Source of the DNA: Pseudideonella sakaiensis
Lineage (GTDB): Bacteria > Pseudomonadota > Gammaproteobacteria > Burkholderiales > Burkholderiaceae_C
Length of the DNA stretch: 64,000 nt
Direction of reading: 5' to 3'
Assembly (NCBI RefSeq): GCF_001293525.1
Contig: NZ_BBYR01000011.1
Span: 1-64,000 of the forward strand
Under the pieces are notes generated by a model. It saw nothing but the letters and a program-made list of their open reading frames with translations. It was not told where the DNA came from and ran no database searches. Positions 59,000 to 64,000 of the stretch are shown one piece after another (within the stretch, counting starts at the first letter, position 1; every line of letters begins with the position of its first letter). The position numbers and the translations under genes were made by a program.

Positions 59000-59670
59000 G
59001 CCGCGCGGTGTCGCCGCCAGGCGTCGAGCAGGCGCCAGCCGAGCAGCAGCGCCAGGATGGCCGCATACACCGCGACCTCGCCCAGGTTGTTCTTGGCGCT
59101 GCGCATCCAGAAGAAGTGCAGCAGGCCGAGCAGGGCCACCGCATAGACCGCGCGATGCAGCTGCTTCCAGCGCCGGGCGCCGAGGGCGCGGATGGCGCGG
59201 TCGACCGAGGTGGCGGCCAGCGGGAGCATCAGCAGCAGGGCCAGGCTGCCGACCAGGATGAAGGGCCGCTTGGCGATGTCGCGCAGGATGTCGGCCGGGT
59301 CCAGGCCCTTGTCCAGCCAGGCATAGGCGAGGAAGTGCAGCAGCGCGTAGAAGAACGCGAACAGGCCGAGCATGCGGCGCCAGCGCGCCAGTGCAACCAG
59401 GCCCGTCCACTGGCGCAGCGGCGTCACCGCCAGCGCCAGGCACAGCCCGCGCAGCGCCCAGTCGCCGGTCCCGCGGATCAGGGCCTCGGCCGGGTTGGGC
59501 CCCAGCGTCTCGGCCCAGGCACCGTGGAACAGCCGCGCGAAGGGCAGCAGGCACAACGCGAACAGCAGGGCCTTCGCGGCCGGGTGCAGCAGCAGCGGCT
59601 GCACCCGGGCCCGCCAGCCGGCGGCACCGCGCGCGGGTGCCGCAGGGCGGGGGCGGCTGGCGAGGTCCAT
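58984..59670 (-). CDS. msrQ: Heme-binding membrane subunit MsrQ
   Basis: 228 aa with about six helices. The ferric-reductase-like membrane partner that passes electrons from the respiratory chain to MsrP. Histidines in LLHFLAYAW and RRWKQLHRAVYAVALLGLLH (shared with YedZ) would ligate heme. It starts 23 bases after msrP and overlaps lrgA. Confidence 0.92.
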   Translation of the reverse strand: MDLASRPRPAAPARGAAGWRARVQPLLLHPAAKALLFALCLLPFARLFHGAWAETLGPNPAEALIRGTGDWALRGLCLALAVTPLRQWTGLVALARWRRMLGLFAFFYALLHFLAYAWLDKGLDPADILRDIAKRPFILVGSLALLLMLPLAATSVDRAIRALGARRWKQLHRAVYAVALLGLLHFFWMRSAKNNLGEVAVYAAILALLLGWRLLDAWRRHRAACSKP

Positions 59671-59693
59671 GCGATCGGGGCCGGGGCGGCGCT

Positions 59694-60695
59694 TCAGTAG
59701 AACTTCTTCAGGTCCATGCCGGCGTACAGCGAACCGACCTGCGCTTCATAGCCGTTGAACATCAGCGTCGGCCGCTTCTTCGAGAACAGCCCGTCCTCGC
59801 CGATCCGGCGTTCGGTGGCCTGGCTCCAGCGCGGGTGGTCGACCGTCGGGTTGACGTTGGAGTAGAAGCCGTACTCCTGCATCGCGGCCTTGTTCCACGC
59901 GGTGCGCGGCTCCTTCTCCACGAAGCGGATCCGCACGATCGACTTCGCGTTCTTGAAGCCGTACTTCCACGGCACGTTCAGGCGCACCGGTGCGCCGTTC
60001 TGGTTCGGCAGCACCTCGCCGTAGAGGCCGAAGGTCAGCAGCGTCAGCGGGTGCATGGCCTCGTCCATCCGCAGGCCCTCGACGTAGGGCCAGTCGAGCA
60101 CGCGCGAGCCGACGAAGGGCATGGTCTTCGGATCGGCGAGGCTGACGAACTCGACGTACTTCGCGTTGCCCGTCGGCTCGACCCGCTTGATCAGCTCCGA
60201 CAGCGACCAGCCGACCCAGGGAATGACCATCGACCAGCCCTCGACGCAGCGCATGCGGTAGATGCGCTCCTCCTGCGGGCTGAGCTTGAGCAGTTCGTCG
60301 AGGTCGTAGACCTTGGGCTTGCGCACCTCGCCCTCGACCGCGACGGTCCAGGGCCGCGTCTTCAGCGTGTGGGCGTTCTTCGCCGGGTCGGCCTTGTCGG
60401 TGCCGAACTCGTAGAAGTTGTTGTAGCTGGTGACGTCCTCGTAGCGCGTGGGCTTCTCCATCGTCACGCCGCCGGCGACGCTCGCGCGCACGCCGGGCAG
60501 CGCCGCCAGCTTGCCCGGCCGGGCCGGCGCCGCGCCCTGGGCGCGCGCATCACGGGCCGCCCAGGCGGCGAGCACCGGACCGGCGGCCCCGGCGGCCATC
60601 AGGCGCAGGCAGTCGCGGCGGCGCTCGTAGACGGCCTGCGGCGTGATCTCGGAAGCCACGCGGTGGCGGAAACCGCGGTCGGGGTGGAAGTGCAT
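59694..60695 (-). CDS. msrP: Periplasmic methionine sulfoxide reductase MsrP
   Basis: 333 aa. A molybdopterin enzyme exported by Tat (twin-arginine [10 protein letters not shown]) that reduces oxidised methionine in envelope proteins. The molybdenum-ligating cysteine is in [16 protein letters not shown]. The start at 60695 follows GAGG. An ECF-like promoter lies 31-63 bases upstream. It leads msrP-msrQ-lrgA-lrgB. Confidence 0.95.
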   Translation of the reverse strand: MHFHPDRGFRHRVASEITPQAVYERRRDCLRLMAAGAAGPVLAAWAARDARAQGAAPARPGKLAALPGVRASVAGGVTMEKPTRYEDVTSYNNFYEFGTDKADPAKNAHTLKTRPWTVAVEGEVRKPKVYDLDELLKLSPQEERIYRMRCVEGWSMVIPWVGWSLSELIKRVEPTGNAKYVEFVSLADPKTMPFVGSRVLDWPYVEGLRMDEAMHPLTLLTFGLYGEVLPNQNGAPVRLNVPWKYGFKNAKSIVRIRFVEKEPRTAWNKAAMQEYGFYSNVNPTVDHPRWSQATERRIGEDGLFSKKRPTLMFNGYEAQVGSLYAGMDLKKFY

Positions 60696-60725
60696 GGCGG
60701 GCGCCTCGTTCGGTTCGATGCCTGG

Positions 60726-60758
60726 GAATACGCTGCGGGGGCCGCGCCGGTTTCATCC
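60726..60758 (-). promoter_or_regulatory. Candidate ECF-sigma promoter of msrP
   Basis: On minus: -35-like GGATGAAACCGG (60747-60758) and -10-like CGTATTC (60726-60732), with 16 bases between TGAAACC and CGTATT. The AAC core in the -35 and CGT in the -10 resemble ECF rather than sigma-70 promoters. The predicted start gives a leader of about 25 bases before msrP. Nothing else is seen in the 189-base gap 60696-60884. Confidence 0.45.
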
Positions 60759-60884
60759 GGCAGCCATCGGCGTGCGTGCGGCGTGCCGGCAGGTTAGCGG
60801 GCGCCGCCCGCTTGCGCTGGCGGCGGGGCATCGCGGGCTGCGGCAGCCCGCGCGGCGCCCGGACCGGCCGGGCGATCGCACCTG

Positions 60885-61217
60885 TCAGATGACGTCGCCG
60901 AAGTTGGAGTCGAACAGGCGCAGCGAGTTCTTCGACACCTTCTCGCGGAAGCCCTTGCGCGCGAACAGCTTGGTCTGCGCCTCGGCCGGCAGGTCGGTGA
61001 CGTTCAGGATGTTCTTGGCCAGCAGCACGTCGATCAGGTCCTCGACGACCCGGACGAAGTCGGCGTCCAGGCGGCTGAAGCTCTGGCCGTCCTCGTCGGC
61101 GCCGAGGAAGCCGACCACGTCGGGGTGCCGGTCCTCGAGGAACTCGGTGGCCGCCTCGGACGCCTGGCGGTGCAGGCTCTCGATCTGGCCTTCGGCATTG
61201 CGGACGACGTAGGGCAT
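60885..61217 (-). CDS. Conserved hypothetical protein (small)
   Basis: 110 aa. I do not recognise a characterised family. Small proteins of this type in betaproteobacteria are sometimes labelled 'tryptophan synthase subunit beta like', without evidence of activity. It is acidic and helical, with MPYVVRNAEGQIESLHRQ at the start and FLGADEDGQSFSRLDADF in the middle. No signal or membrane segment. It sits downstream of the cytochrome c4 terminator. Confidence 0.65.
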   Translation of the reverse strand: MPYVVRNAEGQIESLHRQASEAATEFLEDRHPDVVGFLGADEDGQSFSRLDADFVRVVEDLIDVLLAKNILNVTDLPAEAQTKLFARKGFREKVSKNSLRLFDSNFGDVI

Positions 61218-61279
61218 GGCGCGGTGGCGTGCAGGAACTGCAACCACTATACGCGGGCAGTGGCCCGGCCCCAGGCACG

Positions 61280-61308
61280 AAAAAGGCCGGTGGACGACCG
61301 GCCTTTTC
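61280..61308 (-). terminator. Terminator downstream of cytochrome c4 (bidirectional)
   Basis: An 11-bp stem (AAAAGGCCGGT 61281-61291 with ACCGGCCTTTT 61297-61307), loop GGACG. On minus the stem is followed by T5 then C. It ends the cytochrome c4 transcript before the small gene at 60885. Confidence 0.85.
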
Positions 61309-61358
61309 GATGGGAATCCGCCGCGGCCCCGGGTCGGGCGCGGGCGGCTCCAGGCGGC

Positions 61359-62027
61359 TCAGTGCAGGCCGGCGATGTAGTCGGCCAACGCCTTGATCTC
61401 GCGGTCGTTCAGCTTCGCGGCAACGGCGGTCATGATCGCGTTGTTCTTGCGCACGCCGTCGCGGAAGGCGGTCAGCTGCGCGGCGGTGTAGTCGGCATGC
61501 TGGCCGCCCAGGCGCGGGTTCTGCGCCGGGATGCCGGCGCCGTTCGGGCTGTGGCAGCCGGCGCAGGCGGGCACCGCCCGGTCGGCGATACCGCCGCGGT
61601 AGATCTTCTCGCCCAGCGCGACCAGCGTCTTGTCCTTCGCGAAGCCGGGCTTGGCCTGCTTGCCCGCAAAGAACGCCGCCACGTTGCGCATGTCGTCCTC
61701 GGTCAGCGTCGCGGCCATGCCTTGCATGATCGCGTTGGCCCGCTTGCCGGACTTGAACTCGGCCAGCTGCTTGGCGAGGTACTCGGGGTGCTGGCCTTGC
61801 AGGATCGGGTTGGCCGGGCTGCCGCGCGAGCCGTCGGCCGTGTGGCAGCCGAGGCAGGCGGCGGCCTTTTCCTGGCCCTTGGCGGCGTCGGCCTTGGGCA
61901 GCGCCGCCGCGCCTTCGGCGTGGGCCCACGACGCGAGCGCCGCCAGCGCGAAGGCTGCACCGAAGCGCACCATCGACGTGCGCAGCGGACGGGACGAACG
62001 ATGGGACGGGCGGGCGGAAGGCATCAT
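61359..62027 (-). CDS. Cytochrome c4
   Basis: 222 aa periplasmic dihaem cytochrome. Two CxxCH sites (CLGCH and CAGCH) sit in tandem domains, each with a later axial methionine (IMQGM, IMTAV region). It carries electrons to terminal oxidases. A signal peptide ends near SWAHA. Starts at 62027 and at 61973 (MVRFGAAF) are both possible; the second gives a cleaner signal peptide. It is divergent from engB, with which it is linked in this group. Confidence 0.9.
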   Translation of the reverse strand: MMPSARPSHRSSRPLRTSMVRFGAAFALAALASWAHAEGAAALPKADAAKGQEKAAACLGCHTADGSRGSPANPILQGQHPEYLAKQLAEFKSGKRANAIMQGMAATLTEDDMRNVAAFFAGKQAKPGFAKDKTLVALGEKIYRGGIADRAVPACAGCHSPNGAGIPAQNPRLGGQHADYTAAQLTAFRDGVRKNNAIMTAVAAKLNDREIKALADYIAGLH

Positions 62028-62100
62028 CGAAGCGGAACCGGTTGTTGTCGCGATGGAGATCGCATCTGCCGGGAACGGCAGCGGTCAAACCCGAAGATTT

Positions 62101-62106
62101 TACAAT
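62101..62106 (+). promoter_or_regulatory. engB -10 element
   Basis: TACAAT (five of six) in a locally AT-rich patch (GATTTTACAATG), 45 bases before the engB ATG. The -35 is not clear. Confidence 0.45.
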
Positions 62107-62150
62107 GCTCCAAGGCCCGAGCCGACCGTGCCGACACTTCCGAGGGCCCG

Positions 62151-62894
62151 ATGACCGTTTCACATCCCGCGCCGGCTCGCGCCGCCGCCGCACCGCCCGC
62201 CACCACGGGCGCCCCGACCCCGCCCGCCACGCCGGAGCAGCGTGCGCTGGCCTGGGCGCACACGGCGCGCTTCCTGACCACCGCCAGCCAGCTCGACCAG
62301 CTGCCCGCCACCGAGCTGCCGGAGTTCGCCTTCGTGGGACGCTCCAATGCCGGCAAGAGCACCGCGATCAACACGCTGACCCAGCAGGGCCGGTTGGCCT
62401 TCGCGTCGAAGACGCCCGGCCGCACCCAGCACATCAACCTGTTCGAGCTCGGGCCGCGCGACGCGCCGAACGCGCTGATCGCCGACCTGCCGGGCTACGG
62501 CTATGCGGCCGTCGCGCGCGGCGCCAAGCTGCGCTGGCAGCAGGTGATGGCCGACTACCTCGCGGTGCGCCGCAACCTGGAGGCGGTCGTGCTGATGGTC
62601 GATGCCCGCCATGGCTTCACCGACCTCGACCTGCGCCTGCTGGACTTCGTCGCGCCTCGGCTGGCCAACGGCGCGGTGCGCCTGCTGGTGCTGCTGACCA
62701 AGGCCGACAAGCTGAACCAGCGCGAGGCCGCGCAGGCGCTGGACGCGGCCCAGGCCGTGCTCGCCGAGCGCGCGACCGAGTCCTCCGACCTGTCGGTCTG
62801 CCTGTTCTCGGCGCTCAAGCGTCGCGGGGTCGGCGATGCGGCGTCGCTGCTGCACGGCTGGGTCCCGGGGCTCGCGGCGCCCGCGGCGGCCTGA
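62151..62894 (+). CDS. engB: Ribosome biogenesis GTPase EngB (YihA/YsxC)
   Basis: 247 aa. A GTPase needed for large-subunit assembly. G1 GRSNAGKS, G3 DLPGYGYA and G4 TKAD are present. A 30-residue Pro/Ala N-terminal extension precedes the conserved domain. GAGGG precedes the ATG at 62151. Confidence 0.94.
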   Translation: MTVSHPAPARAAAAPPATTGAPTPPATPEQRALAWAHTARFLTTASQLDQLPATELPEFAFVGRSNAGKSTAINTLTQQGRLAFASKTPGRTQHINLFELGPRDAPNALIADLPGYGYAAVARGAKLRWQQVMADYLAVRRNLEAVVLMVDARHGFTDLDLRLLDFVAPRLANGAVRLLVLLTKADKLNQREAAQALDAAQAVLAERATESSDLSVCLFSALKRRGVGDAASLLHGWVPGLAAPAAA

Positions 62895-62915
62895 CGCGCC
62901 GGGAAGGGGTCAGCG

Positions 62916-63848
62916 ATGACCGAGATCGAGACCTTCGACGTGGCGCTGCCGCACGGCATCCGCCTCGCCTGTCGCGCCGCCGGCGATCCGCAGGCGCCGT
63001 GCATCCTGCTGCTGCACGGCTTCCCGGAGGCCGCGTTCGTCTGGGACGATTGTCTGCGCCGGCTGGGCGGCCGCTACCGGCTGGTCGCGCCGAACCTGCG
63101 CGGCTACGCCGGCTCCTCCGCGCCACCCGAGGTGGCCGCCTACCGCCCGAAGCACCTGGTGGCCGACCTGGTGGCGCTGATCGAGGCCCTCGGCGGCCCG
63201 CTGCGGCTGCTGGTGGCCCACGACTGGGGCGGCGCGGTGGCCTGGAACCTGGCGGCGGCGCATCCGGCGCTGATGGAGCGGCTGCTCATCATCAACTCGC
63301 CGCACCCCGCGACCTTCCTGCGCGAGCTGCGCGACGACCCCGCGCAGGCGGCCGCGAGCGCCTACATGAACTTCCTGGCCCGGCCGGATGCCGCCGCGCT
63401 GCTCGCGGCCGACGACTTCCGCCGGCTGTGGACCTTCTTCACCGCGATGGGTGCCGACGACCCGGCCCACCCGGGCGGCGGCTGGCTGGACGAGGCCACG
63501 CGGGAGCGCTACCGCGCGGTCTGGCGCCAGGGACTGGACGGCGCGCTGAACTACTACCGGGCATCGCCGTTGCGGCCGGCCGATCCGCGCGCCGCGGCCG
63601 ATCCGGTCGCTGCGCGCCAGCCGCTGGCGACCTTGCAACTGCCCGACGAGGCCGTGACGGTGCGGGTGCCGACGCGGGTGCTCTGGGCCGATGGCGACAC
63701 GGCGCTGCTGCCCGGCCTGTTGCGCGGGCTCGAGGCCTGGGTGCCCGAGCTGCGGGTCGAGCGCGTTCCCGGGGCGACGCACTGGATCGTGCACGAGCAG
63801 CCGGAGCGGGTCGCGCGGGCGATCGCCGACGCGGCCGAGGGCCGCTGA
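62916..63848 (+). CDS. Alpha/beta hydrolase, epoxide hydrolase-like
   Basis: 310 aa. HGFPE oxyanion region, nucleophile HDWGGA (Asp103) and histidine in GATHWIVHEQP. An aspartate nucleophile points to epoxide hydrolases or haloalkane dehalogenases rather than serine esterases. The lid holds tyrosines (ALNYYRAS) typical of epoxide hydrolases. The substrate is unknown. It starts 21 bases after engB, with a strong ribosome site (GGAAGGGG), and is probably co-transcribed. Confidence 0.8.
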   Translation: MTEIETFDVALPHGIRLACRAAGDPQAPCILLLHGFPEAAFVWDDCLRRLGGRYRLVAPNLRGYAGSSAPPEVAAYRPKHLVADLVALIEALGGPLRLLVAHDWGGAVAWNLAAAHPALMERLLIINSPHPATFLRELRDDPAQAAASAYMNFLARPDAAALLAADDFRRLWTFFTAMGADDPAHPGGGWLDEATRERYRAVWRQGLDGALNYYRASPLRPADPRAAADPVAARQPLATLQLPDEAVTVRVPTRVLWADGDTALLPGLLRGLEAWVPELRVERVPGATHWIVHEQPERVARAIADAAEGR

Positions 63849-63931
63849 GGGACGGCCGGGCCGGGCCGGGCCCGCCCCCGCCGCCGGGCATGATGGGCTG
63901 CCCGGCTCGTTCCGGTGGTGGCCGCCATGAG

Positions 63932-63963
63932 AAAAGGGGCTGCAGCTTGCGCTGCAGCCCCTT
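63932..63963 (-). terminator. Terminator after the hydrolase, in a convergent gap
   Basis: A 13-bp stem (63934-63946 with 63951-63963; arm AAGGGGCTGCAGC) with loop TTGC. On minus it is followed by TTTTC, so it likely ends a minus-strand gene lying right of the window. It could also serve the hydrolase. The remaining bases to 64000 hold nothing I can identify. Confidence 0.7.
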
Positions 63964-64000
63964 CGTGTTTCGGGCCGACCGGCCCGTCGCCGGGCCGGCA

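Overview
The window is a 64-kb stretch of a very GC-rich chromosome, almost certainly from a betaproteobacterium of the order Burkholderiales (Rubrivivax/Leptothrix/Methylibium-like rather than Burkholderia itself). This rests on three things: the lptM-lysA / cyaY / mrcA / pilMNOPQ-aroK-aroB / gltBD neighbourhood, a Burkholderiales-type general porin, and storage-lipid and PHA-associated genes. Nearly everything is chromosomal housekeeping. No phage, plasmid, integron, CRISPR, rRNA or tRNA is visible.

Layout. 1-3557: a cut-off cobT-like gene, ilvA, a candidate CCUCC-loop small RNA with its own promoter and terminator, an OsmC-family gene and coq7. 3863-5790: a general porin and a DUF3047 lipoprotein. 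5981-13319: a six-gene Dpp/Opp-type peptide ABC operon with two substrate-binding proteins; its last gene begins with a tandem 60-bp repeat. 13376-17728: lysA and lptM (minus), cyaY (plus) and mrcA (minus). 18014-26667: the pilMNOPQ operon, running through an Ig-like lipoprotein into aroK and aroB. 26870-34956: a minor-pilin cluster (pilE-like, fimT/gspH-like, pilV, pilW, pilX, pilY1) followed by a TonB-like protein. 35011-35763: a full-length REP-associated transposase homologue that has lost its catalytic residues, followed by a large hairpin. 35842-42185: gltB and gltD. 42357-46490: an mla phospholipid-transport operon that includes mlaA. 46415-49898: zwf-hexR (minus) divergent from tal, with a perfect HexR-like operator between them. 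50074-57812: a CsgG-like lipoprotein, an M20 amidohydrolase, a molybdopterin oxidoreductase coupled to a zinc aminopeptidase, a PHA-system protein, an acyl-CoA-binding protein and a wax-ester synthase/DGAT. 57828-60695: a minus-strand msrP-msrQ-lrgA-lrgB operon with an ECF-like promoter. 60885-64000: a small conserved protein, cytochrome c4, engB, an epoxide-hydrolase-like enzyme and a terminator.

How the parts work together. pilMNOPQ encodes the type IV pilus alignment complex and secretin. The minor pilins and PilY1 further on would prime and tip the same pilus. GltBD makes glutamate. Mla maintains outer-membrane lipid asymmetry. Zwf, Tal and HexR form a sugar-catabolism module under its own repressor. 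MsrPQ repairs oxidised periplasmic proteins.

The most interesting non-routine items are the anti-Shine-Dalgarno small RNA upstream of ilvA, the inactivated RAYT with its hairpin at the gltB promoter, the repeated translation-start unit at the dppF start, the Ig-like lipoprotein inside the pil-aro operon, and the ECF-like promoter driving msrPQ-lrgAB. Promoter and operator calls were made by eye. Family calls come from motif recognition without database searches.
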